Positions 25,601 to 35,182 of a DNA stretch of 64,000 nucleotides are shown here, piece by piece (the first letter of the stretch is position 1; every line of letters begins with the position of its first letter). Source of the stretch: Boletus sp. NGJ (lineage: Eukaryota; Basidiomycota; Agaricomycetes; Boletales; Boletaceae); assembly GCA_019096195.1 (NCBI GenBank), contig JAGTXK010000242.1, positions 62,001 to 126,000 on the forward strand, in the 5' to 3' direction. A model generated the notes under the pieces. It did no database searches, was not told the DNA's origin, and was given only the letters and a program-made list of their open reading frames with translations. A program made the translations under genes and the position numbers.

Positions 25601-26360
25601 TGACGTACCCTGTGGCCGGCAGAATGGCGTCCAGTTCTTCATCCGTAAGGTAGCGGTTGTGCTTGTCCTCGTGCATGATACCCGGCGCGTTCATGATAAT
25701 CTGTGTCATAGGTGCATCGGGAATGATAGCAGCTTGGTCCCAACGCGAGCGTTTGGGAGTATCGGCGACAGAAGTAGCATTCTCTGTGGGCGCAGCATCC
25801 CAACGAGACCGCCGTTTCTTCGGCGCAGATGGCTCTTCTTTCGCCTCCGTCCTATTAGGATCCACGTTCTCATCCGTGGGGTCTGATATGTCCCATCTCC
25901 GTTTGCGCTTTGCTCCCGCTGCTTCCCGGTCCCGATCCCTAGCCTCGGCAAGCTCTTTGGCAGCAGCGAGCTCCATAGCGATGTCTTGAAGCTCAGAAGC
26001 CGGAGGGGTCTTGTCAAAGTCCATGTTTATCTTTCCCTCCTCCCTCTCTCGTCTGTCCTTCTCCTCAATCGCCTTCCGCACACGTGCTTCCTCTTGCTCC
26101 AAACGAGCCAACCTCATCGCATCCTTGTACCCTCCCTCCACCTCTGTACCTTCCTCTGCATGTTTAAATGCATCTGCACTTTCTCGTGCGACTCGGTTGA
26201 ACCGACGATTGTGATAATCCGATTGCCTCGACGCAATTTGACGTTTCAAGGCTGTTTCGGCAAAAGGGTCGACATTTTCCTCCTCTGCAAGGTCTGCGAA
26301 TTCTTGAAGTATATCCTTTGGCACGGTAAAGGAGTCGACGAGTCTTGGCGAGCTAGACAT
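22677..26360 (-). CDS. SF3B1: Splicing factor 3B subunit 1 (SF3b155 / Hsh155)
   Basis: Largest SF3b subunit of the U2 snRNP; its HEAT superhelix clamps the branch-site helix. The start at 26360 gives [21 protein letters not shown]. The disordered N-terminus has three RWD U2AF-ligand-type motifs ([36 protein letters not shown]). The HEAT body is highly conserved: [40 protein letters not shown], and [15 protein letters not shown], whose Lys corresponds to human K700. It continues with [18 protein letters not shown] and [17 protein letters not shown], and finishes with [32 protein letters not shown] and [17 protein letters not shown]. Short introns occur only in the 3' third (for example 22809-22870, and before [14 protein letters not shown]). 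About 1,150 residues; the C-terminus is shorter and differs from metazoan SF3B1. All joints keep frame. Confidence 0.96.
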
Positions 26361-26515
26361 GACAGATGATGATGGTGGTGGTTGCAGAGTGAGTCGTTGG
26401 ACGCCGACGGAAACAAACCCGTCAGAATGGTGTAAGCTGAGTCTGAATAATTCAGTGACCAAATGTGTACAAATAACCCCTGTCGACTGTACCACTTCGA
26501 CAAGTCGAGGATGCT

Positions 26516-28314
26516 TTATTCACCCCACATCTTCCTCGGTAACAAATAACCCACCCATAATGTTAACCCGACCATGGAAACCATCACCCAAACCCAAAAT
26601 AACTTCCCATGATATCTTTCTCGATACTGAGCGAAAAGGCAGAGTTAACAGCTGCAGGACCGATAGCACGCATGACAGAGACGATCATCTGCGCAATCCC
26701 ATTCGTTGCGCCAATCGACGCCTTGTTCGGCGCAGCAGCACTTATATACATGAACGTAATCCCTGTTTAAACGTGGACTGTCAGAATCATCATCTCGTCA
26801 CACCGGGTAGGCTCACCGAAAGCAAAACCCGCGAATATAGACAAGACCATTTGGAGCCCTACAAGGAACCAAACGAGATAGCCCAGACCGTATACCTTTG
26901 CCGTGGCGTTAATCACCGGGAACAGTGCTATTATAGGGAAGTACAAAGAAACAGTTGCCAAGAACATGCGTTTGGCGCCGAGCCAATCATGCATGCGAGC
27001 GAAGAACATGCATTGAATGATACCACCCGAAATCCCAGAAAGTGCCAAAATGATCCCAATTGCGGGTGGGTCAAGATTGAGACCACCCATTTCAATGGGC
27101 ACCGCATAGAAGACTGGGATTATTGAACGAAAGGCGATATCGAGGAGGGAGAACGTAGCATAGCTCCCAGCTGCAACCAGAACCGGGCGAACGAGAAGCG
27201 CCCCAAAGGGTAGCTGCTTATCGATTGCTTCCGGTGCCGCATCGTCACATAGGTCCCCACGAACTTGTGGATCGGACTTTGGTTTGCTGTCGTTGGTCGT
27301 TCCACCGAAAAGGTATTGCCTCAGTGTCTTTTGGCGTTTCGTGGTCTAGATAAAAGCAGTGAGTATCATTCACTGATTCAGACCAGCGACGAACCTCTCT
27401 CAAAAATATAAATGCAATTAGCCATGAAAGTGCCGAGATAGTTGCCGAGACCGAACAGGGCAAAAAGTACGGGTGTTCCTTGAGAAATGCAGGATCGCCA
27501 AAGATGTCCGGGAATCTTTCCGCAGGCTTCGCCAGGGACCCGCCGATCAGTGGCCTTGGCATTTATTTAGCACGAAAGGATAGACACCCAGTGAAATTGA
27601 AAACAAACCCCACTGTTGTACCAATGGACCAAGTAATTGGTATAATACCATATGCCTGGGCGATATTCGTAGAATCCGTGATCTCGAACGTCATGCTTTT
27701 CATTACACCATTAATGTTCCCATTCAGAACGCCGCAAAGGCACCGACTTTGAATGTTTCATCAGCCTTTCCAGAAAGCAGGGTATGTCAGACTGTTTCCT
27801 ACCTGATAGCGAGACTCCAGAACGTTTTAGACAACCCGAAGCACCACATCGAGGCTGATATTCCAAAAAGCCCCGTCAAGAGTACCGGGTTTGCGACCGA
27901 TTTGGTCCGACATACGACTCCAGTGGAATATTGTGCATGCTTCGGTTAAAAAGAATAACGAATGCTAGCGTCTGCGATCTGAGAACTCGATAGGAGGAGG
28001 TTGATACGGGCTACGGACCATAAGTCCAACATAGTACCCAACACGAGAATCTCTTCCATCAGTGATACCGATGTTCCTTATCAGCTACACCAGCAGCAGA
28101 CACAAAGCTTTAGTATGTGTATGGAATGTACAGCGTGGAGCTCGTACTTGGGGAAGGAACGGTGCTATTACCTGCGAAGTTTTGGTTCTGAGACTTGAAG
28201 CAACAATAATATGGAAAATTGACGCCAAGGAAGGGGCGTCTTCCGCCTCTTTGAGTTAGCTTGCTGAGATTGGTCGCTTAGAAGTGGTGTCTCCTCGTCC
28301 GTTATCTGAGGCAT
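26516..28314 (-). pseudogene. MFS transporter, broken copy 2
   Basis: Same gene as 14875-16686, with over 90 percent identity judged by eye. It starts MPQITDEETPLLSDQSQQ. Relative to the intact copy it has one extra base in a G/C run at about 27886-27889, which breaks the frame inside the GRKPVLL motif. It also lacks one base near 26590, which ends the frame after DIMGSYFGFG and removes the last helix. There is also an in-frame gain of one codon (GNINGVMKS against GNIGVMKS). The two frame breaks make function unlikely unless they are sequencing errors; both are single-base changes next to homopolymers. Upstream is the repeat element at 28492. Confidence 0.75.
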
Positions 28315-28491
28315 GGTAGTCGGTGTCCAGGTAAGTTAGGACGGGAGTGCTGTTGAAATGTGCGTCGGGTTTTTCGAAAATACAAATACCCATAGCAATA
28401 TAAACTCACCTCAGCTTGAGTGATTTCACCAGGAGAAATGAATGTAAGTGAGACATTAGTTTCACAATCGATAACAACATTTCCGGTGACT

Positions 28492-28645
28492 CGAGTGGAC
28501 CTAGATCGATAGTGCAACTGTCAGAGCAAGAATCAAGAGTCACAAACTCCGAATCTGGGCAAAGGCAATGTGTAACTTCAGGAACTTGGAAAAAGCGGCC
28601 CATCTGAGGAGCCTGTTACGCAACCCCGGATTCGGGTTAGGGTTT
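28492..28645 (+). repeat. Dispersed element (copy 2)
   Basis: Begins GGTGACTCGAGTGGACCTAG and ends GCAACCCCGGATTCGGGTTAGGGTT. Lies at the same place relative to the MFS gene as copy 1, so it travelled with the segmental duplication. Confidence 0.5.
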
Positions 28646-28650
28646 ACGTC

Positions 28651-29649
28651 CACTGGGAAAATGTGGCGGTACAGAAACACGCTAACTTTACCACTACCCA
28701 ACCACCCTTCCGATTTGAATCGGAAGTGGATTCCATCCGATGCTACAAATGCTGTTCTATCCAGAGTAATTCGACGGGAACAGTTTATCGGAACTGAGAA
28801 GAGCTTGCCGGTCTTGGCTTTTTCTGCAGATTGGCTCCCTCCTCGTTTGATTTGATTCCGCAAGAAGCGCTCCATTCTGTATTCTCACCGCATCTCGGTC
28901 GCCGCGTTTCACTTTATCCACTCGCCAAATATTGGCTCAAGTTTTACGCGCTTTGGGGCTGTGGGATGTAATTCCCAGATGGTCCTACGGGTAAGTTTCG
29001 TCTGAATTGTCCAGAAGGGCGATCCAGAGAACTGGGTCATTGAGATTTTCCATCCAGGTGCTATAAGCGTCCTTGATAAAGGGAGGATCAAACAATAACA
29101 ATCGGCATCTTAGCATCTACTGCTGGATCCATTTGCAGCTTTCCCATTCCTCTGGTTCAGTCGTCCTGAACAGCCTAAGCGGGGAAGATCCACAACATCC
29201 TTTTTTTTTTTTTCAGATGAGGTATTGTCTCGTTACCAGACGTTCACCTTCCGCCTTTGACCCCATCACTTTAGAACGCAAAGCTCTGAATAATGATCTC
29301 CAAGTACTCGGTTTCATGCTCTACGTACAGTATAAGGGCATGGACATCACGATGCATTTCGTATTCGGAGAACTCAACAATCTGTCGTGACTCTGCGCGG
29401 TCCGGAACAAAAGCCGAGGGTCTGAATACTCTGAATATGATCCCTCGCCTGCTTCCAATATTTCTCGCATTCCAAATATCAAGTCTCCGCCAACCTCGTT
29501 GCCCATATTGCCTGATACTGAAGTTCGTCGCTGCCCTGATATTGCTTGACGCGTTGAGTCTTTCATGCCATTCGACGGTCATATAAGTATCGCATGCTTA
29601 CCTTATCGTTTTCATCCGTGTCCCCTGACTTTCCAGCGCACTTTACAAG
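28651..29649. other. About 1 kb without recognised gene
   Basis: Open frames exist on both strands (28568-28855 +; 29321-29566 -), but I recognise no family. A T run of 15 lies near 29199-29213. This may hold remnants of a degraded gene. Confidence 0.4.
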
Positions 29650-29955
29650 ATGAAGTCGTTTCATATCATCACAGCCCTCGCGTTCCACGGGTTTGTTATG
29701 CCATAGTCTTTCGCGGCGTCCACCTTTGACATAGAGATCGCTGGAGGTGGAACGGCAGGCTTTGTGCCCGCGAACAGACTGTCGACCCGACAGCTCCGCG
29801 TCGGCGTCATCGATGCTGGATCATACAATGTGTCTGGTGATCCTCTCATTGACCTGCCATACGGCGCCAGCATCTACCTCCAGAACCCAAACGCTACCTT
29901 GATTAGCAACCCAAAGTACGATTGGGGTTTGTCAGTGTCCCACAACCGACACTAG
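29650..29955 (+). pseudogene. GMC oxidoreductase N-terminal fragment
   Basis: Starts MKSFHIITALAFHGFVMP, a secretion-signal-like start, followed at once by a stop codon. It then gives FDIEIAGGGTAGFVPANRLS, the FAD-binding GxGxxG region of glucose-methanol-choline oxidoreductases (aryl-alcohol/pyranose oxidase type). DAGSYNVSGDPLIDLPYGAS and NPKYDWGLS follow, as in that family. The homology then ends: about 90 of an expected 600 residues remain. Key spacing in the FAD motif is kept (GGGTAG) but the body and the catalytic His are absent. It is a truncated relic of a host gene. Confidence 0.8.
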
Positions 29956-30137
29956 ATGGTCGCGTCATTGATTACGCGCGGCTCGTTCTGATCCCCTCCC
30001 CTCTGATCTCGCCTTTCAACTACCGCTGCCATGTCCTATTGCAGATGCCGCTTTTCAGGAGCATAATACAGACATATATGTAATAATGCAGTACCTATTG
30101 TTTCCGCCTTCGAATCATTAGCATGAGGCCGCTGGTG

Positions 30138-30220
30138 ACTCGAGTGGACCTACTGTAGATCGCTGAGAGCGAACTTGCACACTGCACACAAGGCAACCCC
30201 GGATTTGGGTTAGGGTTACC
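30138..30220 (+). repeat. Dispersed element (copy 3, short)
   Basis: Begins TGACTCGAGTGGACCTACTG and ends GGCAACCCCGGATTTGGGTTAG followed by GGTTACC. This copy is outside the MFS duplication, so the element is dispersed in its own right. Its middle part is shorter than in the other two. Confidence 0.5.
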
Positions 30221-30266
30221 TACTCTGTCCACTCTTGGCAGCTTCGTCATCACTAGAGGTACTGAG

Positions 30267-31457
30267 ATGGAACCTCTCGTTTACCTTCCTTCTGACAGTT
30301 CTCCGGTCACAGACGCTGATGAAGAGGTACATACACTTCAAAGCCTTCCTCCCACCTCGCCCAGTCCATGGGCGCTGACATGACCCAAAGATCTTCTTGC
30401 TCTACTCGGCGCTCAACCAGACGAAAACGAATCTTGTTGGTCCGGATGGTTACCGAGGACTCGGCCACCTTGATTCACGGAAAGACACCCTGACCATCCA
30501 GTTCGAGCTTCGACCGCCTTCTTCAGCTCCCAGCCCGCCACACCCCACGAAGAGACCGAAACATTCGCGAAAGAAAGCTTCATCAAAGGGAAGTTCGACG
30601 CGGGTAATCGAGATTGAGATCGCACAGGACTCAACTGCACTGCGCAGTAGGAACGGGGACACGGGTAGCGTGGTCTGGCGAGCAAGGTGAGGCTTGCGAT
30701 ACGTATTGCTGTCAGTCAAGCCTATCACGTTGACCCCAATCTCGCAAAAAAAAAAGCACGGAACTAGCAAAGGCTGTCCTACAGCAACATTTCTTCCCTC
30801 CCGAATTACCCGTCTTCAATCGAGAACGGTTGGCAGAATCTCATTGCCTCGAACTAGGGTTAGCATGATCGTCCCTAAGAGTGGCTTTCCTGCAGTTACT
30901 TAAAGGTGTTTTCCACATCAAGAGCAGGCACAGGAGTTCTCAGTCTTGTGCTATCACCGTTACTCCGCACTTATACCATCACCGACATCAGACCCCTCTT
31001 GCCGCTCATTCGAAAGAATATTTCGCTGCACTCGCCTGGATGGCATGACGGCTCCCTTGGCATTTTAAAGTCTAACGTCACGATTGAGGAATTGGATTGG
31101 CTTGCGCTTGCTTCTCTTCCATCCGGCGCAGCGCGGGCACGTTATTGTCCCGTACCAAAGGTCACTTCAGCCTCGGAGCTCGAATCCACCAATCATGCTG
31201 CATGGGATGTCGTTTTCGCGGTTGACTGCATATATAACCCTTCGCTTCTTCCTGCCCTGGTTGATGTCATAGATACAGTCTCGACCGCGGGACGAACATG
31301 GGTTTTCGTGGTGGCGGAGCTGAGGCAGGAGGATGTTCTGCGGGAGTTCTTGGATCTGTGGCTGAAAACGGCTAGTGGGAGGTGGGAGATCACGCGAGTC
31401 GAAGGCTTGCTGGACATGCATTTTGTCGCATGGGCTGGGTGGAAGCGCCCAGACTAG
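30267..31457 (+). CDS. METTL21-type protein-lysine methyltransferase (Rkm5/EFM-like)
   Basis: Class I SAM-dependent methyltransferase of the PF10294 family, which methylates lysines on ribosomal proteins, elongation factors or chaperones; the target is not deducible. Exon 1 from 30267 gives MEPLVYLPSDSSPVTDADEE and exon 2 gives IFLLYSALNQTKTNLVGPDG. A Lys/Ser-rich insertion (RPKHSRKKASSKGSS) follows, then GSVVWRAS. After an intron ending in an A-run AAAAG come ELAKAVLQQHFFPPELPVF and LELGAGTGVLSLVLSPL, the SAM-binding motif I built across a splice. VVFAVDCIYNPSLLPALVD matches the post-motif D-x-x-Y region, and the end is VAWAGWKRPD. About 330 residues. Nearest named relatives by layout are fungal Rkm5-like proteins; this is inference. 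Confidence 0.82.
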
Positions 31458-31842
31458 CTGCTGTGAGCGGATCGACCCGGTCCGGTGTAAGCGCGTGGAA
31501 TCAGGTAGACCCATACCAAATGGATGTTCAACGTTGTAACTATATATCGTTTCCCAACACAATCCCATGGTCAAGTCGTGATTGGGTCATTTGATTCAAA
31601 CAAGACTCCGGTAAACGAGAATATTTGGAGTTGGCCGTTACGAAATGGGCCGACGACTTGGCGCACCGTCGCCAGCGGTTCGAATTGCGGGATTTCATTG
31701 ATTTCCGTGATTCAGTCTTAGTCTCCTCGTACTCGCTGTGCGAGGTCTCACATGACTAAAGCCCCTGCCTAGATCACAACACTCCTTTCGACAAAGCCCC
31801 TTTCCACCAGTCGCTTCAGTTCCTCGACGTACAAGATACACG

Positions 31843-33688
31843 ATGCTTTCCTCCTCACTTCCCGTCCTTGCAAGCTTGCTATGCTCCCTCCAAATTGCTC
31901 TCGCAACTCCTGATCCATCGCAAACCGGTGGTCAGACAATTACACTTGGCAGAAGACAACCGCCTTTGCGCAATGTCGAAGATTGGGGTGTTTGGGCCAA
32001 GAACGAGCGTGAAGCGCTGAAACTCAAATATGGTGGTTCTCCGCCCTCGAAAAGAAGCCAAGGCACAAATCTGTAGGGTCTACCCATTGTTTGTTGACAC
32101 ACTTTGACAAGTCGTTCCGTAGGTTGACCAACCAGAATGCCGACTCAAGGTACTTAGGAGGCTGGGTCTGGTTCGTCCCCTGTTGCTGACGTTTTTTGTC
32201 CAGCTACTTTGGCTCTCTTGCCATTGGAACACCACCCACTGCGTTCTATGTCATTCTCGACACCGGTTCATCGTCAGTCTGGTTCTACCCCTATTCATGT
32301 CGTTGTCTCACATCTCCTATCAACTAGAGATCTCTGGGTGACAGACGTGAACTGTGATATAGGTTGCTCCCGCGACACTTCCTACAATTCCGCGTCGTCA
32401 TCGACCTTTCAGAACCTCTCCCAGTCGTTCTCGGTCACCTACGGAAGTGGTCAGGCGGTTGGCGATCTTGTTTCGGATGTCGTCCAGATGGCCGGATTCT
32501 CGGTCAAAAATCAGGTTTTTGGTGCTGTCACGCAGGTTTCAAATGGTCTATTGTCGAGTCCGGTATCTGGCTTGCTGGGTTTAGGTTGGCAGAGCATCGC
32601 TTCTTCAGGGCAACCACCGTTGTGGCAGACGTTGGCCAGCAAAGGTGCTTGGTCACAGCCCGTGATGGGCTTCCAACTTACGCGGTATGTGCTTCGTTTG
32701 ATCTACGTGGAATGTATTCACAGTGCCATTATTAGTTTCCTCAATGATTCGACTGCTCGGCAGTTGGAGCAGGGAGGAAGCTTCACGATGGGTGGATTGA
32801 AAATTTGCTCGTACTTGATGCGATGTACTGATTCCCCCCACTACGTAGGATTCCTTAACTCGAGCCTATACACTGGCAACATCGACTATCAAAATCTAGT
32901 CACGACACCAAGTTTTTGGATTCTCTCTCTCACCAGTGAGCATTTGACTACCATTTAATGATGTCATTCCTAAATCTGGTTGTAGCATTAACCGTCCAAG
33001 GGTCCAGCGTGTCGCTTCCTTCGGGATCTGCATCCTACGCTGCAATCGACACGGGAACCACACTTGTTGGCGGCCCATCCAGTGTGATTCAGAAAATCTA
33101 CGCACAGATTCCTGGTTCCCAGCCTGGCTCTGGCAACTGGCAAGGCTATTGGACATATCGTACGTACATCACGCATCGACAAGGGTCTAGATTCAGTTAA
33201 ACGTCAATAGCGTGCAACACCAAAGTCAACGTCGCATTGTCATTCGGTGGACCGAGCTGGCCAGTGAGTGCAGCCGACTTCCAGCTCACGCAAATCAGTT
33301 CCAGCCAATGCGTCGGCGCGTTCTTTGAGATCAACACTAATGGCAGTACCCCGGATTGGATCATCGGTGATACGTTCCTCGTAGGCGATTTCTGTTGAGG
33401 CGATTTCCAGTTTCGGTTTGACTGATTGGGTGTACGCAGAAAAACGTGTATTCGGTGTTTAGATATAGCCCTGCTTCGGTCGGGTTCGCGGCGCTTTCTG
33501 CGACCGCGCTGGGCATGAACGGGGTGAACGCGCAGCCTCCATCGGCTACGATTGGTTCTGCTACGGCAAGCGTGACTGCGACGACTGGGAATGCTACGAA
33601 TGGGGCAGTTTGGACGTCGGGTTCGGCATTCAATGTCAAACCCTTTGTGGTAGCATGTGGTGTGGCTATGGGAGCCATGATGTTGTGA
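31843..33688 (+). CDS. Pepsin-type aspartic protease with GPI-anchor-like C-terminus
   Basis: Secreted A1 family endopeptidase. The signal peptide is MLSSSLPVLASLLCSLQIALA, followed by a propeptide ending near PPSKRSQG. The first active-site motif is VILDTGSSS (about 32250) and the second AAIDTGTTLVGG (about 33045). Other family marks are FSVTYGSGQAVGDLVSD, VSGLLGLGWQSIA, GGSFTMGGL and WIIGDTFL before the last exon. The C-terminus is Ser/Thr/Ala/Gly-rich and ends in a hydrophobic tail (FVVACGVAMGAMML) preceded by small residues, so a yapsin-like GPI-anchored cell-surface enzyme is likely. About seven exons. The conserved Tyr flap region (TYGSGQ) is present. No frame problem was found. Confidence 0.88.
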
Positions 33689-33881
33689 AGGACTTTACTC
33701 CAAGACATTTGTTGAATACTAATTATACGATACATATTCATCTTCAAGTGTAAGATTCTCTACTCATGACACGCAATGTTTAAGTCGCCCTCGCAGCTCA
33801 GAATAGGTTGAGTATGAGATCAATAAGATTAGAGTACAGTACTATACACCCAGGTAATCATAAGCAAGGTGGATCTAGAGT

Positions 33882-34451
33882 TTACGAACGCTCCCCACGC
33901 AATCGTCGTGCAAGAGCAAGATCCTTTGGCTGGATAGTAACACGCTTGGCATGGATAGCAGCAAGATTGGTGTCTTCAAACAACGACACAAGGTATGCTT
34001 CAGCAGCCTCCTGCAGCGCCATCACAGCAGAAGATTGGAAACGCAGGTCAGTCTGTCATATACGACGTAAGCACGAGTCATTCCAGCTGGAACGAATCAC
34101 CAACCTTGAAGTCCTGCGCAATTTCACGAACAAGACGTTGAAAGGGCAACTTGCGAATCAACAACTCTGTCGACTTCTGGTATCGACGAATTTCACGAAG
34201 AGCCACTGTTCCAGGACGGAAACGATGAGGCTTCTTCACACCACCAGTCGTCTGTAGACAATCTCAGTCAATGTCGAACACATTGCACACAATCAGACTC
34301 ACGTTGGCCGCAGTCTTGCGAGCAGCAGACTTGGCTGCAAGCTGTTTACGTGGCGCCTTGCCTGCAGCACATTTACCATCACCTCGACCTCAACTAGACA
34401 TCTTCACTTACCACCAGTGGTCTTGCGGGCAGTTTGCTTGGTACGAGCCAT
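33882..34451 (-). CDS. Histone H3 (copy A)
   Basis: Core histone. The start at 34451 gives [20 protein letters not shown]. The globular part is canonical ([39 protein letters not shown]) and it ends [14 protein letters not shown]. Three introns interrupt it, at the same places as in copy B. Length is 138 residues with Met against the canonical 136. The two extra residues are in the tail between Lys23 and the GGVKKPHR block ([16 protein letters not shown]). Tail residues K4, K9, K14, K18, K23, K27 and K36 all have counterparts. Divergent from H4 at 34723, with a 271-base shared promoter. Near-identical to 48434-49003 including introns. Confidence 0.97.
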
Positions 34452-34722
34452 TGCTTAAATGTAGTGATTGGTAGTGGTTGGTAGTTGAGTCTTTGCAAAT
34501 CTGACACCCTCGTATATAAATTGTCGCGTCGCGTAGTCACGTGGCTGCGCGTTCCAGCGATCAACAAATCAACACAATTAAATCGTTTACAAATTCACCA
34601 CAGCCACTGCGTCGGCCATATATAGCGACGCGGGAGTGGTCAAGGGATTCCTCCACATCTCTTGCGCTCACCGCACTACACAACAAACCCATCCACAAAC
34701 TTTTCATCCATCTCACTAAGAA
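34452..34722. promoter_or_regulatory. Shared divergent H3/H4 promoter (copy A)
   Basis: 271 bases between the two start codons. A TATATAA box at 34513-34519 faces H3 and a CATATATAG box at 34617-34625 faces H4. The GC-rich middle has GTCACGTGGCTGCGCGTTCC and an AATCAACACAATTAAA stretch. The same sequence occurs inverted at 48161-48433. The layout predicts S-phase co-expression; the specific factor sites are not known. Confidence 0.75.

Positions 34723-35182
<460 letters not shown>

Larger units (their letters stand above)
26140..28650. repeat. Segmental duplication, copy 2 (source locus beside full SF3B1)
   Basis: Partner of 14630-16990 in direct orientation. Here the SF3B1 5' end is part of a complete gene, so this is taken as the source. 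The 155 bases between the SF3B1 start (26360) and the MFS stop (26516) form a short shared spacer, also present in copy 1. Confidence 0.85.

Noticed and set aside
31640-31710. GGTTCGAA string resembling a tRNA T-loop
   Set aside because: No matching A-box or foldable acceptor and anticodon stems at the right distance.
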